Assembly: GCF_004145405.1 (NCBI RefSeq)
Contig: NZ_SELQ01000001.1
Coordinates: 62,001 to 126,000, forward strand
Reading direction: 5' to 3'
From: Salipiger sp. IMCC34102
Lineage (GTDB): Bacteria > Pseudomonadota > Alphaproteobacteria > Rhodobacterales > Rhodobacteraceae
Length of the DNA stretch: 64,000 nucleotides
Below the pieces are notes generated by a model. It worked only from the letters and a program-made list of their open reading frames with translations. It was not told the origin of the DNA and made no database searches. The position numbers were made by a program, and so were the translations under genes. Shown here piece after piece: positions 26,873 to 35,934 of this stretch. Positions within the stretch are counted from its first letter, which is position 1; every line of letters starts with the position of its first letter.

Positions 26873-28174
26873 CTAGCGCTTGATGTTCGTGGTTTCCTGG
26901 ATCATCTCGTCCACGGTCTGGATGACCTTCGCGTTGGACGAATAGGCACGCTGGGTCTGGATCAGCTGGGTCAGCTCGCTTGCGACGTCGACGGTCGATT
27001 CTTCCCGTGCGAAGTTGGCGATGTCGCCGGTCGGACCGTCGCCTGCATCCCACATGAAGAAGGTGCCCGATTCAGGGGTCACGCGATAAGCCTGGCTGTC
27101 CAGCGCTTCCAACCCGTTGAGGTTGGGAACATCGACCAGCGGCACCTGGTAGAGGACCTGGCTGACGCCGGTGTCGAAGGACGCGCGCACGAACCCGTTC
27201 GCATCGATGTCGATGGATGTCAGGCTTCCGACCACGCTGCCGTTCTTGGAAATGTTCACCGGCGCGAAGCTGTCCGAGAGTTGGGTCATGCCCTGCGCGC
27301 TGCCGATCACCCCGATCTCGGCGGTGATGGGGCCGCCGGCGACATCGAGGACGAAGGTGCCTTCCGCCGGATCGTAGGCGTTGCCGGTCACGGTCGTCAC
27401 CGAGGCAAGTGTCCCGCCGCCGCCGCGGGAATCGTCGAAGGTCAGTGTGTATTCCGCGATCGTCGCCCCGCCGGAGGCGCTGTCGGCGATCGTCATGGTC
27501 CATTCGTTGGACGACCCCGCCGCGGGAACGGTCGGCGTGAAGGTGACATTGAGGTTGGCCGATTTGCCCAGGTTGTCGAAGTATTCGATGGACAAGGGCT
27601 CCGCCGTTCCATCGGCCCCCGCCAGGGTTTCCGTCGCCGGCAGGTTTGCGACCAATTGCATCTCTGTCGTGGGATCGCCGGAGAACTGGTTGCCGTTGAC
27701 CTGCACCGGCGAAAGCCCCGCGGCGGAATCGCGCGGATAGGCCGGGATCGCGCCATCGGCATCTGCCGGCCACCCCATCAGCACCAGCCCCGCGGGACTG
27801 CGAAGATAGCCTTCATCGTCGGCCCGGAACGACCCGGTGGTCTGCAGCTGCATCGGCAGATCGCCCGTGTTCGCGACGATCGACGCTTCGGTCGTGACGG
27901 GGAACATGCCGCGGCCGCGCACGGCAATATCGGTCGAGTTCGACGTCGACACGAGAGAGCCGCGTTGATCGATCAAACGCTGCGTCATCGCTCGGACGCC
28001 CCCCGCGGAATACTTTCCGCGGCTGTTCGCGGTGACGAGGGACTGAAAATCCGTCTCGGCCCGCTTGTAGCCGTGGGTGGAGGCATTCGCGATGTTGTCC
28101 GAGATCGTCGCGAGCCGCGTCGCGTTGGAGGCGAGGCCGGACACGCCGGCATTGAGCGAGGAGGAGATGGTCAT
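26873..28174 (-). CDS. flgE: Flagellar hook protein FlgE
   Basis: A 433-aa hook subunit. N-terminal SSSLNAGVSGLASNATRLAT and DNIANASTHGYKRAETDFQS form the flagellar basal-body rod signature. The middle carries the Thr/Gly/Ala-rich variable domain, and the C-terminus (QLIQTQRAYSSNAKVIQTVD) the conserved tail. It lies between motB and flgK and probably shares their transcript. Confidence 0.95.
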   Translation of the reverse strand: MTISSSLNAGVSGLASNATRLATISDNIANASTHGYKRAETDFQSLVTANSRGKYSAGGVRAMTQRLIDQRGSLVSTSNSTDIAVRGRGMFPVTTEASIVANTGDLPMQLQTTGSFRADDEGYLRSPAGLVLMGWPADADGAIPAYPRDSAAGLSPVQVNGNQFSGDPTTEMQLVANLPATETLAGADGTAEPLSIEYFDNLGKSANLNVTFTPTVPAAGSSNEWTMTIADSASGGATIAEYTLTFDDSRGGGGTLASVTTVTGNAYDPAEGTFVLDVAGGPITAEIGVIGSAQGMTQLSDSFAPVNISKNGSVVGSLTSIDIDANGFVRASFDTGVSQVLYQVPLVDVPNLNGLEALDSQAYRVTPESGTFFMWDAGDGPTGDIANFAREESTVDVASELTQLIQTQRAYSSNAKVIQTVDEMIQETTNIKR

Positions 28175-28243
28175 CGAGGATGCACGCCTTTTCGGGTTCG
28201 GAGCGGTGTTGCCCTTGTGTAGCGCGAAGCCCTGAAAGACCGG

Positions 28244-29062
28244 TTAATCGCGGTAGAGGCTTTCGCGCAGGACGATCAGCTCGATCCGGTTGTTCCGCGG
28301 CGCCTCGGGCGAGACGGTGGCCGGATCTCGGTCCGACCGCCCGGATAACCGCGCGATGCGCTCCGGAGCGAGACCGCCGTCGCGCGTCAGTGCAGCGAAG
28401 GTCCGGGCCCGATCGAGCGACAGAGACCACATGGCGGCATCGTCCATTCCCTCGGTCCGGGCCAGATGCGCGCGCACGGCGATGCCGTTGTCGACCAGGC
28501 GCAGCACCCGCGCCAGCATGCGGGCCAGGTCGCGCGTGACCGGGTTCGGCGTGGCGGTGGGGCCGTCGAACAAGGACGCTTCGGGACGGTCGAACAGTTC
28601 GATCACGAGGCCTTCGTCGGTAAGCCGGCTCAACACGTGCTTGAGTGCGTTCTCCATTTCGAAGGATTCGCCCCCCAGTCCGAGGAGCGCCTGCTCGAGC
28701 TGGCGCAGTTCACGGGTTTCGACTGCTTCGGCCACGCCCGGACCGGCGCCGTTTTCGCGCTCGGCCAGCCCGCCGCTGCCGGTCTGTATCATGGTATCGG
28801 AGGCCTGCAGGCTGTCGCCTGCCATGATACCGTCCCCCCCGCCGGAATTCTGGCTTATCGGAATCGTCGGTGAGAAATAATCCGCGATCCCCGAGCGTTG
28901 CTGCTCGGTGGTGGCATTGAGCAGCCACATGAGCATGAAGAACGCCATCATCGCGGTGACGAAATCGGCGTAGGCGACCTTCCACGCGCCGCCGTGATGG
29001 CCGTCCCCGCCGGTGATCTTCTTGCGCTTGATGATGATCGGTCGGTTGTGCCCGGTGGCCAT
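28244..29062 (-). CDS. motB: Flagellar motor stator protein MotB
   Basis: A 272-aa stator component. A basic N-terminus is followed by a single membrane helix carrying the proton-binding Asp in AWKVAYADFVTAMMAFFMLM. The C-terminal half is an OmpA/MotB-like peptidoglycan-binding domain ending with RNNRIELIVLR. motA is not adjacent. The ATG at 29062 has GGA about 9 bases before it; an ATG at 29095 in frame lacks any ribosome site and was not chosen. Confidence 0.9.
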   Translation of the reverse strand: MATGHNRPIIIKRKKITGGDGHHGGAWKVAYADFVTAMMAFFMLMWLLNATTEQQRSGIADYFSPTIPISQNSGGGDGIMAGDSLQASDTMIQTGSGGLAERENGAGPGVAEAVETRELRQLEQALLGLGGESFEMENALKHVLSRLTDEGLVIELFDRPEASLFDGPTATPNPVTRDLARMLARVLRLVDNGIAVRAHLARTEGMDDAAMWSLSLDRARTFAALTRDGGLAPERIARLSGRSDRDPATVSPEAPRNNRIELIVLRESLYRD

Positions 29063-29258
29063 GGCGACGGTCCTGCTGTGATACGGGACCGTCATGCATG
29101 CGAAGGGATGAAACCGGAATTAAAGGCCGGATTCGTGCGATGTGGGATAAGGATCAGTTAAAGCCATGCGGACCGGCGGCGAGTTTCCCTCGCGCGGTGC
29201 GCCGCGTCAGTCGTCCGCCCCGAAAATCGCTCGGCGCAGACGACCTTGCAGGACAGGT

Positions 29259-30032
29259 TCAAGTCTCGAGGTCCTTGGCGATGTAGATGTCGTCCACGCC
29301 GCAGAACTCGGCCAGCTTGTAGCCATGCTCGTCCATGAACTTGACCATCTCGCGGCTGCCGGTGTTGTTCTCGATCGCCCAGACGCCGACCCGGTGTGCG
29401 TCGAAGTCGAAGGCACGCAGGGCAGTCATCTCTCCGCCCTCGATGTCGAGTGAGACGAAATCGACCTCTTTCGTGCCGATCTCTGCGAAGATCGCGTTCA
29501 GGGTGCGGGTTTCGACGGTGAGGCGATCCTCTGCGTGGCGCTTGTCGGACCGGACCCGCTTGAGCAGCGCCGCGTCATAGGTATCCTCCAGCCCGCTCAT
29601 CTGGGTGTAGCCCTTGGTGACGGCGATGAAGGGCGCCTCTCCATCGGTGTCGGAGACGGCGTAGGGCAGGATCGGCGCGGTGCGCCACAGGGCCGCCGTT
29701 TCGCGGTTCTCGACCACGGGTTCGACGAGGTGCCCGGTCCAGCCGCGCCACTTCTCGAAATAGACGGTGTTGGACCCGGTGATCCCGTTGAAGGCGCCGA
29801 TATCGAGGAAGGTGCCGCCGGTCTTGCCCTTGTAGATCGTGTCGACGACCTGATCCTGCCCCGCCTGCGAGGCATAGGGAAAGCCGGGCGTCATCATGCC
29901 CGCGATCTCGTGCAGCAGGCGGATGACCGGCCCCCGGCGGCGGCTCTTTTCCTTGGTCAGGATGTCGGACAGTTCCTTGCGGACCTCCGTCAGATCCTTG
30001 CGGGCGGCGGCGACGCGTTCGGCGGGGTTCAT
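29259..30032 (-). CDS. FkbM-family methyltransferase
   Basis: A 257-aa SAM-dependent O-methyltransferase. The SAM-binding loop is TFLDIGAFNGITGSNT, followed by GHLVEPV, and DFVSLDIEGGEMTALRAF marks the FkbM domain. Such enzymes methylate sugars of polysaccharides or glycoproteins. The ATG overlaps the stop of the DUF6165 gene as ATGA. It lies upstream of motB, separated by 196 bases. A role in decorating flagellin or surface glycan is a guess from context. Confidence 0.88.
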   Translation of the reverse strand: MNPAERVAAARKDLTEVRKELSDILTKEKSRRRGPVIRLLHEIAGMMTPGFPYASQAGQDQVVDTIYKGKTGGTFLDIGAFNGITGSNTVYFEKWRGWTGHLVEPVVENRETAALWRTAPILPYAVSDTDGEAPFIAVTKGYTQMSGLEDTYDAALLKRVRSDKRHAEDRLTVETRTLNAIFAEIGTKEVDFVSLDIEGGEMTALRAFDFDAHRVGVWAIENNTGSREMVKFMDEHGYKLAEFCGVDDIYIAKDLET

Positions 30033-30433
30033 AGGGGCTGACCTTCCGGGCTGTAGTACGATTTTTCCTCGACGATGGCGGAGCCCAGCAGGAGGTTGAT
30101 CCGTTTCTTGACCGCGGCGCGTTCGTCGTTGGTGACGTATACCGCACGCGCCAAGGCGATGAAACCGGGACCGAAGTCGGCGCGGGCCTCGCAGGCCCGG
30201 ATATCGTCCTCGATCGCCCAGAGATCGCCGTTAATCGCGTAAAGGTCGTCCCATAGCGCGGAAAGCTCGTCGATCCCGGGCAGGTGGTGATCCGCGATCC
30301 CCTGCAGCACCTGCCGTTCGTATTGGACGTTCGCCAGCTTCGCGGGGTCGGTGATCTTCTCTTCCTTGAGCCGCAGTATGGTCAGCTTGTCGATCAGCTC
30401 TCCCGGGGCGGTTGGAACAAGGATGTCGGTCAT
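30029..30433 (-). CDS. DUF6165 family protein
   Basis: A 134-aa helical protein. PGELIDKLTILRLKEEKITD, DLWAIEDDIRACEARADFGP and a closing INLLLGSAIVEEKSYY match the DUF6165 family, often found next to glycosyltransferases and of unknown role. The ATG at 30433 follows GGAGG and overlaps the TPR gene stop as ATGA; the frame upstream inside that gene is a shadow. Confidence 0.82.
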   Translation of the reverse strand: MTDILVPTAPGELIDKLTILRLKEEKITDPAKLANVQYERQVLQGIADHHLPGIDELSALWDDLYAINGDLWAIEDDIRACEARADFGPGFIALARAVYVTNDERAAVKKRINLLLGSAIVEEKSYYSPEGQPL

Positions 30434-31788
30434 GGGTGGTCCTCCGTTCGGGTGCGCACGGCCTGCGCGACACGGGCCATGACGCCGCTCCAGTCGAGGG
30501 GCGTCTCCTGTCGGAACAGGCGCAAGGTGGGATACCAGCCGGTCGTCTCGCCCGCGTGGCGGAACACCCAGAAGGGATCCCAATGCAGCACGACCCACGC
30601 CGGAATCCCGAGAGATCCGGCCAGGTGCGCGGTCGCGGTGTCGGTGGTGATGACGAGATCCAGCGCCTGCATCATCGCGGCGGTGTCGGCGAAATCACGC
30701 TCCGAGCCGCCGGTGTCGATGATGAAGGCATCGGTGCCGTCGGCATGGTAAGGCGCCAGTTCCGGTCCCTTGTAAAGCGAGAAGAGTTGCACGCCCGGCA
30801 GATCCGCCAGGGGGGCCACATCGCGATGCGACATCGAGCGGAAGGCGTTGCCCTTGTAGGTGACCGATCCGGTCCAGACGATCCCGACGTTGAAGGTTCC
30901 CGCATGCGGTGCGAGGATCTGGCGCGCGCGGGCGTGGCTGTCTTCGGGTATCGTCAGGGCCGCGGGCGGGGGAATTCTGCCCTCTTCGCGGAAATGCGAC
31001 AGGGCCAGATCCATCATGTTGACGTAGAGATCCGCGCTGGGCTGCCTGTCGGTGACCTCGTCCACCCCGTCGACGCCCCCCAGAAGCCGCCGGAGGGGGG
31101 CCTTGAGCGGCATCACGACACGCCCGCCGCGGCCCTTCAGATGCGCGACGAAACGCGCGAAGAGGATCGCGTCGCCGAACCCCTGCTCCGGCAGGACGGC
31201 GATGGTCTTGCCCGCAAGATCGCCACCGCCCCATTCGGGCAGGTGGAGATCGCGCGGCGCTACCTCCCCGGCCCGCCAGCGATGGCGGTAACTTTCGAAC
31301 CCGGCGGCGTAGTCACCAGCCCCCAGTTGCGCGAAGGCCAGTTGCATGTGCAGTTCGGGATCGTCGGGATGGGCGCCGAGCGCGTCGGTCAACCAACGGA
31401 TCGCCCCGGCGTAATCCCCCTTGCCGCGCAGGCAGCGGCCGATCAAGGCCAATTGCTGCGGATCCCCCGGTCGGGCCGCGAGAAGGGTCTGCCGCAGCGC
31501 GATGGACCGGTCGTAAAGACCGATGTCCGAGTAGCAGTTCGCGGCGTTGTTCAGCACCGTCTCGTTCCAGGGGTCTGCCTGCACGGCCCGGTCGTGGGCC
31601 CGGCGGGCCTGCAGGTGGCGACCCTGCTTGCGGTGCAGCGCGCCGAGGTTCGACCAGATCACCGCATCCCCCGGCACGCGGGCCAGGTAGTCCGCATAGG
31701 CCCGCATGGCCGCGTCCGGTTCACCCGCCATATGGGCCCGAAGCCCCTTGTCCCGCAGGACCGCCGGCGAGAGGGCCGCCTCCGTCAC
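30430..31788 (-). CDS. TPR protein with C-terminal glycosyltransferase-like domain
   Basis: A 452-aa protein. Residues 1 to about 175 contain roughly five tetratricopeptide repeats (AVIWSNLGALHRKQGRHLQA, ETVLNNAANCYSDIGLYDRS). The second half resembles GT-B / family 9-like glycosyltransferases: KTIAVLPEQGFGDAILFARF, VGIVWTGSVTYKGNAFRSMS, and LVITTDTATAHLAGSLGIPA, the latter usual for nucleotide-sugar sites. This architecture resembles SPINDLY-like and flagellin-modification enzymes. It begins with GTG at 31788, one base after the previous stop. Confidence 0.82.
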   Translation of the reverse strand: MTEAALSPAVLRDKGLRAHMAGEPDAAMRAYADYLARVPGDAVIWSNLGALHRKQGRHLQARRAHDRAVQADPWNETVLNNAANCYSDIGLYDRSIALRQTLLAARPGDPQQLALIGRCLRGKGDYAGAIRWLTDALGAHPDDPELHMQLAFAQLGAGDYAAGFESYRHRWRAGEVAPRDLHLPEWGGGDLAGKTIAVLPEQGFGDAILFARFVAHLKGRGGRVVMPLKAPLRRLLGGVDGVDEVTDRQPSADLYVNMMDLALSHFREEGRIPPPAALTIPEDSHARARQILAPHAGTFNVGIVWTGSVTYKGNAFRSMSHRDVAPLADLPGVQLFSLYKGPELAPYHADGTDAFIIDTGGSERDFADTAAMMQALDLVITTDTATAHLAGSLGIPAWVVLHWDPFWVFRHAGETTGWYPTLRLFRQETPLDWSGVMARVAQAVRTRTEDHP

Positions 31789-31789
31789 G

Positions 31790-32575
31790 TCAGTCCCGCT
31801 CGCCGCGTTTGAGCGGCGTGACCAGCTTGGCGGGGCGGCGCGCCTCTGCCGCCTCGAAGAGCGAGAAGGTCTGGTTGACGTAGTTCACGGCCCCCGAGAT
31901 CAGGTCCATGTAATCGGTAAGATCCTGCGTGACCTCGACCTCGGACACGGTGACGGATCGGTCCTGCGGTGTCGTCTCGAAAGTGACGTAGAACAGCGGA
32001 TCGCCGCGGTTCACGACCAGCGGCTTTTCGTGATCGACCCACTCGAAGGCCCACATCAGCGGGCGCGGCCAGACGTTGATCGGAAAGCGCCCACCGAAGA
32101 TCGTGCCGGGCAGCGGGGTGCGCGCGTAGTGCATGAAGGGCGCGACCTGGGACATGTAGACCGGCTCGTCCGCGATGAAGACGTAAGGCAGTTCCAGTTG
32201 CAGGGTGGGCACGCCGGGATAGCGCCATTCGTGCTCCGCGGCGAGGTGGACCCGCTCGCGCAGCTTGTTGGCGCGAATGCCCGACCGATCGCCGTTGAGG
32301 TTGCGCATCGCGGGCTTGCCGTCCTTGTCGCGCACGAACTGCAGGTTCAGATCGAAGGGGCAGCGGACGACGAAGTAACGGCTTTCCATATTCACGACAG
32401 CCGGACATCGGCTGGCGGACTTGGCATGCGACTTGTTCATGTCGACCGAGCGGACGCGTTCGGGCGGGAAGTAGACGATGCCGGCCTTGCGCTGGTTGAG
32501 GAACCAGCCGACCTGCACCGGCCCGCGACCCGGATCGCCACCTTGCGTATTCTCGAACTTCACCGATAGTTGCAT
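31790..32575 (-). CDS. Unrecognised protein, 261 aa
   Basis: First gene of the four-gene cluster with the TPR, DUF6165 and FkbM genes. It is soluble, with no signal peptide or membrane segment. Conspicuous features are many aromatic residues (GRFPINVWPRPLMWAFEWVD) and a repeated pattern of Tyr-Val-Phe segments (LELPYVFIADEPVYMSQV). I do not recognise a named family with confidence; the aromatic GGRFPI/WPRPL core suggests a conserved enzyme or binding fold. The ATG at 32575 has GAGG 8 bases upstream. The intact frame and gene-typical composition leave little doubt that it is a real gene. Confidence 0.8.
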   Translation of the reverse strand: MQLSVKFENTQGGDPGRGPVQVGWFLNQRKAGIVYFPPERVRSVDMNKSHAKSASRCPAVVNMESRYFVVRCPFDLNLQFVRDKDGKPAMRNLNGDRSGIRANKLRERVHLAAEHEWRYPGVPTLQLELPYVFIADEPVYMSQVAPFMHYARTPLPGTIFGGRFPINVWPRPLMWAFEWVDHEKPLVVNRGDPLFYVTFETTPQDRSVTVSEVEVTQDLTDYMDLISGAVNYVNQTFSLFEAAEARRPAKLVTPLKRGERD

Positions 32576-32624
32576 CTTGACTGCCTCTCGTGGCTCAGGG
32601 GTCCGTTTCCGGGTCGGCGGCCCG

Positions 32625-32645
32625 ATTGACCTGATGGCGGTCAAT
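32625..32645. promoter_or_regulatory. Perfect inverted repeat upstream of the glycan cluster
   Basis: ATTGACC-N7-GGTCAAT, a perfect 21-base dyad 50 bases before the ATG at 32575. Its symmetry and place suit a dimeric regulator; no matching regulator is known to me. Confidence 0.4.
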
Positions 32646-32768
32646 ATCGGGTTAACCGTGGCGCCACTGTGTCGGGCCCGGGTTCAGTTTCGGGTAATCA
32701 TACGTCGCAGGACACAAGACCGCACGTCGTGCGTTTTCGGTTGAATGGGAGCGAGTAGGAGGGTGTCG

Positions 32769-32927
32769 ATGGCTTTTCACTCATCGGACCTTGGTCCGCA
32801 ACGCCGATGGCACCGGATGCCCCCGGTGCGATCAGTCGGATCTACAGGGGCAGGTTCGACGCGTCGGGCCCGCGTCGCTGCAAGCTGGCAGCGGCAACCC
32901 GGCATCCCCGGCGGCTGTCTGACATAA
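32769..32927 (+). CDS. Doubtful small open frame, 52 aa
   Basis: An ATG at 32769 is preceded by an excellent AGGAGG at 7 bases. The product (MAFHSSDLGPQRRWHRMPPV...) is Arg/Gly/Ser-rich, lacks hydrophobic core patterns and resembles no family. It may be spurious or the stub of a lost gene. Confidence 0.15.
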   Translation: MAFHSSDLGPQRRWHRMPPVRSVGSTGAGSTRRARVAASWQRQPGIPGGCLT

Positions 32928-32940
32928 GATGCTGGCAATC

Positions 32941-32964
32941 GCGGTGCGGCCATGACCGCACCGC
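32941..32964 (-). terminator. Hairpin after the Gfo/Idh/MocA gene
   Basis: A perfect 9-pair stem GCGGTGCGG / CCGCACCGC with a 6-base loop, 12 bases after the stop. There is no T run, but the stem is very stable. Confidence 0.55.
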
Positions 32965-32976
32965 CTTGCGGATGGG

Positions 32977-34041
32977 TTACTCCACCAGGACGTCCCGGCA
33001 GCCGTGGGCGTTGGAGGCGACGGCCGCATCCAGGGCCGCCTGCAGTTTCGCCCCGCGGGCGAAATCCGGCAGGACGAAAGACTCCGCACGGATCGCCTCG
33101 ATGAAACGGGTGTAGTTGGTTTGCACGGCCGGCACGTCCAGATATTCCCAGGCCGCCGTGGTAAGATCGTCACCGGTGCAGGCCCGCAGGATCGACTGCT
33201 CGTCCTCCCAGCGGACGTCCAGGCCACCCTTCGTGCCGAAGATGCGCAGGCGCAGGTCGTTCAGGTGCCCGCTGGCGAAGCGCGAGGCATGGATCACGCC
33301 CACGGCCCCGTTGGTCAGCTGGACCTGCATCGTCGCGCTGTCGTTGGCGTCGAGCGTATAGGCGCCCACGCGCCCGCCCGGCGCCTTGTCGAAGGTCTGA
33401 AGCCGCGCGGACATGCGCGCGGTATCGGCGCCGGCCACGAAGGTCGCGAAGTCGAGCACGTGCACGCCCACATCGCCCAACACCCCCAGAGAGCCGTGCT
33501 CGGACGAAAGCCGCCAGAGCCATTGCTCTTCCTCGTTCCACTTGCCCCAGGCGGGCTGGGTCAGCCAGCTTTGCAGGTAGGAGGCCTCGAAGTGGCGGAC
33601 CTCTCCGATCGCTCCGGCGGCCACCAGCCGGTGGGCTTCCATGATCGCGGGGATGTTGCGGTAAGTCAGGTTGACCATGTTCACGACACCCGCCTCCTGC
33701 GCGGCCTCGGCCATCTGGGCGGCTTCGGCATGGGTGACGGCGAGCGGCTTTTCGCAAAGCACGTGCTTGCCCGCACCCAGAAGCGGCAGGGTCGTCGGAA
33801 AGTGCACCGCGTCCGGTGTGACGTTCGACACGGCATCGAATTCGCCCCACTGCAGCGCCTCTATCACGGAATCGAACCCATGGGTAATCCCGTATTCGGC
33901 GTTGAAGCTATGCAGGTTCGCAGGATTGCGGTCGACACCGCCCACGAGGTGGACGGAATTCATCGCCTTGTAGGCATCGGCGTGGGCATGGGCCATCCCA
34001 CCGGTGCCGACGATCAGGACGCGCAGAGGAGACTCGGTCAC
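32977..34041 (-). CDS. Gfo/Idh/MocA-family oxidoreductase (ThuB-like)
   Basis: A 354-aa NAD(P)-dependent sugar dehydrogenase. The Rossmann loop [28 protein letters not shown] with the family's EKP motif, and [17 protein letters not shown] are all present. It starts with GTG at 34041, overlapping the ThuA stop as GTGA, with GGAGGG upstream. In Sinorhizobium, ThuA and ThuB, a protein of this family, act together in trehalose and related disaccharide catabolism; the same pairing here supports a similar role, but no thu transporter is adjacent. Confidence 0.88.
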   Translation of the reverse strand: MTESPLRVLIVGTGGMAHAHADAYKAMNSVHLVGGVDRNPANLHSFNAEYGITHGFDSVIEALQWGEFDAVSNVTPDAVHFPTTLPLLGAGKHVLCEKPLAVTHAEAAQMAEAAQEAGVVNMVNLTYRNIPAIMEAHRLVAAGAIGEVRHFEASYLQSWLTQPAWGKWNEEEQWLWRLSSEHGSLGVLGDVGVHVLDFATFVAGADTARMSARLQTFDKAPGGRVGAYTLDANDSATMQVQLTNGAVGVIHASRFASGHLNDLRLRIFGTKGGLDVRWEDEQSILRACTGDDLTTAAWEYLDVPAVQTNYTRFIEAIRAESFVLPDFARGAKLQAALDAAVASNAHGCRDVLVE

Positions 34042-34823
34042 CGGAAGCCCTCCTCGCCCTCGGCGTGCAGGCTCGGACCGCGGGCCTCGATCGGCTCCAG
34101 CGCCTTTTGCACGGGCACGTTGGGCGCGTCGGTGACGCCCGTTACGCGGGCGGCGGGGTTATGCGCCCAGCGCGTCGCGTTGACGATGACCCGGCGGACA
34201 TTGTCGTCGAAGTAGGTGGGATAGGTCTCGTGCCCGGGTCGGAAGTAGAACACGTGACCCGCGCCGCGCTTGTAGGTCAGGCCGGAGCGGAAGACCTCGC
34301 CCCCCTGGAACCAGCTCACGAAGACCGTCTCCAGCGGTTCGGGCACGCCGAAGGGTTCGCCGTACATCTCCTCGTTTTCCAACTCGAAGTGGTCCGGCAG
34401 GCCTGCCGCGATGGGGTGGTTGCGCGAGGTGACCCAAAGCCGCTCGCGCTCCCCCGCCTCGCGCCAGGTAAGGTTGCAGGCGCTGCCCATGAGCCGCTTG
34501 AACGGCTTGGCGAAATGCGAGGAGTGCAGGGCGATGAAACCCATGCCGGACCAGACCGCCTCGACCACGCGCTCCACCACCGCGTCGGAGACCTCGCCGT
34601 GGGCCGCATGGCCCCACCACAGCAACACGTCGGTGTTGTCCAGTCGGTCCTGCGTCAACCCGTGCTCCGGCTCCTGCAGGGTGGCGGTCGTAGCCTCGAT
34701 CCCGTCGCTCGCGTTGAGGGCGGCGGCAATGGTGCCGTGGATCCCCTCGGGATAAAGATCCCCGACGATCTTGTTGTGCGTCTCGTGGACGTTCTCGTTC
34801 CAGACGGTGGCACGAATAGACAT
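34038..34823 (-). CDS. thuA: ThuA-like trehalose utilisation protein
   Basis: A 261-aa protein of the ThuA family, which has a glutamine amidotransferase-like fold. [40 protein letters not shown] and [20 protein letters not shown] are typical. ThuA acts with ThuB on keto-sugar intermediates. The ATG at 34823 follows GGAAGGG. A longer open frame continues upstream to 35498 through a non-coding region and the antisense of the PRC-barrel gene, and was discarded. Confidence 0.9.
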   Translation of the reverse strand: MSIRATVWNENVHETHNKIVGDLYPEGIHGTIAAALNASDGIEATTATLQEPEHGLTQDRLDNTDVLLWWGHAAHGEVSDAVVERVVEAVWSGMGFIALHSSHFAKPFKRLMGSACNLTWREAGERERLWVTSRNHPIAAGLPDHFELENEEMYGEPFGVPEPLETVFVSWFQGGEVFRSGLTYKRGAGHVFYFRPGHETYPTYFDDNVRRVIVNATRWAHNPAARVTGVTDAPNVPVQKALEPIEARGPSLHAEGEEGFR

Positions 34824-35055
34824 GAAGCTGCCCTTCCTCAATTTTTCACCCAAGGTGCAACGCGGTCCCCGCACATGCAAATCTGTTTGAGGTTTTGACC
34901 CGATTGCACCTGCGGACGTGCCGATCAGGTCACGGCGCTTGGGCTTGCGAGACCCCTTGTGGCGCAGTTTGTTTAAGAATTGCGACCCGGTTTCGCAGGT
35001 TTTCGCGGTCTTTTGATCCCGCACGGGGACTAGCCGCATCCGCCGAAATTGGGTC

Positions 35056-35081
35056 GGAACATCATGCGGGGGCGCGCCGTT
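35056..35081 (+). promoter_or_regulatory. EcfG-type promoter of the PRC-barrel gene
   Basis: GGAAC (35056-35060), 17 bases, CGTT (35078-35081): a perfect match to the general stress sigma factor promoter of alphaproteobacteria. The predicted start of transcription is about 24 bases before the ATG at 35112. Confidence 0.65.
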
Positions 35082-35111
35082 GGGGGACCAGACACCTAAG
35101 GAGGGAAAGAC

Positions 35112-35531
35112 ATGAAACGCTTTACCGCACTCGCTCTCGTCGCAACGCTGGCCGGCGGTTCCGCCATGGCGCAGGACGCGATGAGCACCGACAACCTGAT
35201 CCGGTCGCGCGACATCACCGGCGGTGACGTCTACACGACGAACACCGACATGGACGACACCAGCTGGGACAGCATGGACGTCGGCACGATGGACGACGGC
35301 TGGAACGACATCGGTGAGATCGAAGACCTCGTTCTCGACCAGAACGGTCAGATGGTCGGTGTCGTGGCCGAAATCGGCGGCTTCCTCGACATCGGCGACA
35401 AGCACGTGATGATCGAGATGAACGACATCAAGCTGGCGCCGGTCGATGACCGTTCCTACGCGCTGGTCGTGCGCCAGACCGAAGAGCAGCTGGAGCAATT
35501 GCCCAGCGTCGATGAAAGCTTCCTCGACTGA
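35112..35531 (+). CDS. Secreted PRC-barrel domain protein
   Basis: A 139-aa protein. The signal peptide [20 protein letters not shown] is cleaved before QD. The mature part is acidic, with many Asp and Met residues, and carries a PRC-barrel ([20 protein letters not shown]). Periplasmic PRC-barrel proteins are common stress-induced genes in alphaproteobacteria; their function is unclear. It has a strong AAGGAGG site, an EcfG-type promoter upstream and a terminator after it, so it is a single-gene unit. Confidence 0.88.
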   Translation: MKRFTALALVATLAGGSAMAQDAMSTDNLIRSRDITGGDVYTTNTDMDDTSWDSMDVGTMDDGWNDIGEIEDLVLDQNGQMVGVVAEIGGFLDIGDKHVMIEMNDIKLAPVDDRSYALVVRQTEEQLEQLPSVDESFLD

Positions 35532-35568
35532 CAGCTCAAGGACCGCCGGTCCTGACCACTTCGAGACG

Positions 35569-35591
35569 GGGCCCCTTCGGGGGCCCTTTTT
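35569..35591 (+). terminator. Rho-independent terminator of the PRC-barrel gene
   Basis: GGGCCCC-TTCG-GGGGCCC followed by TTTTT: a perfect 7-pair stem with a UUCG-type tetraloop and a T run. Confidence 0.92.
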
Positions 35592-35598
35592 CGTGCGG

Positions 35599-35934
35599 TC
35601 AGGCCAGACCCGGCTGGTCCAGAAGATGACGGCCCTCTCGATCTTCCACTTCGATCACCCAGAGGTCGGGGTCGAAGCCGCGTTGACGCGCGACAGACGC
35701 ATCGACGTCCGTTTCGGCCCCTTCGACAAGGACGGCCCAGACACGGTCGCCGGTCATCAAATCGAAGCTGCGCTGGTAGGCGGTCGCTTCCCCGTCGAGG
35801 GTGTTGAGCTTGACCAGGACGGACCCGGCGGTCGCATCGCCGCGAGCCACCACGAAGGCGGGAATGTCGAAGCTGCGCAGCCGCGCGAGGTAGGCCGCCA
35901 CCCAGAAATCGGCGGTCAGGCGTGGCTCAGCCAT
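35599..35934 (-). CDS. DUF1491 family protein
   Basis: A 111-aa protein of the alphaproteobacterial DUF1491 family, which has no known function. [20 protein letters not shown] and [20 protein letters not shown] are characteristic. The ATG at 35934 overlaps the end of era by 8 bases, so it is the last gene of the lepB-rnc-era group. It is convergent with the PRC-barrel gene. Confidence 0.88.
   Translation of the reverse strand: MAEPRLTADFWVAAYLARLRSFDIPAFVVARGDATAGSVLVKLNTLDGEATAYQRSFDLMTGDRVWAVLVEGAETDVDASVARQRGFDPDLWVIEVEDREGRHLLDQPGLA

Larger units (their letters stand above)
32576..32976. other. 400-base spacer
   Basis: The stretch between the 261-aa gene and the sugar oxidoreductase holds an inverted repeat (32625-32645), a GGTTAACC palindrome near 32650, a doubtful small frame (32769-32927) and a hairpin (32941-32964). 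Nothing else was recognised. Confidence 0.5.

Noticed and set aside
34824-35498. Long N-terminal extension of ThuA
   Set aside because: It crosses the EcfG-type promoter and the antisense of the PRC-barrel gene; the conserved ThuA start with GGAAGGG is at 34823.
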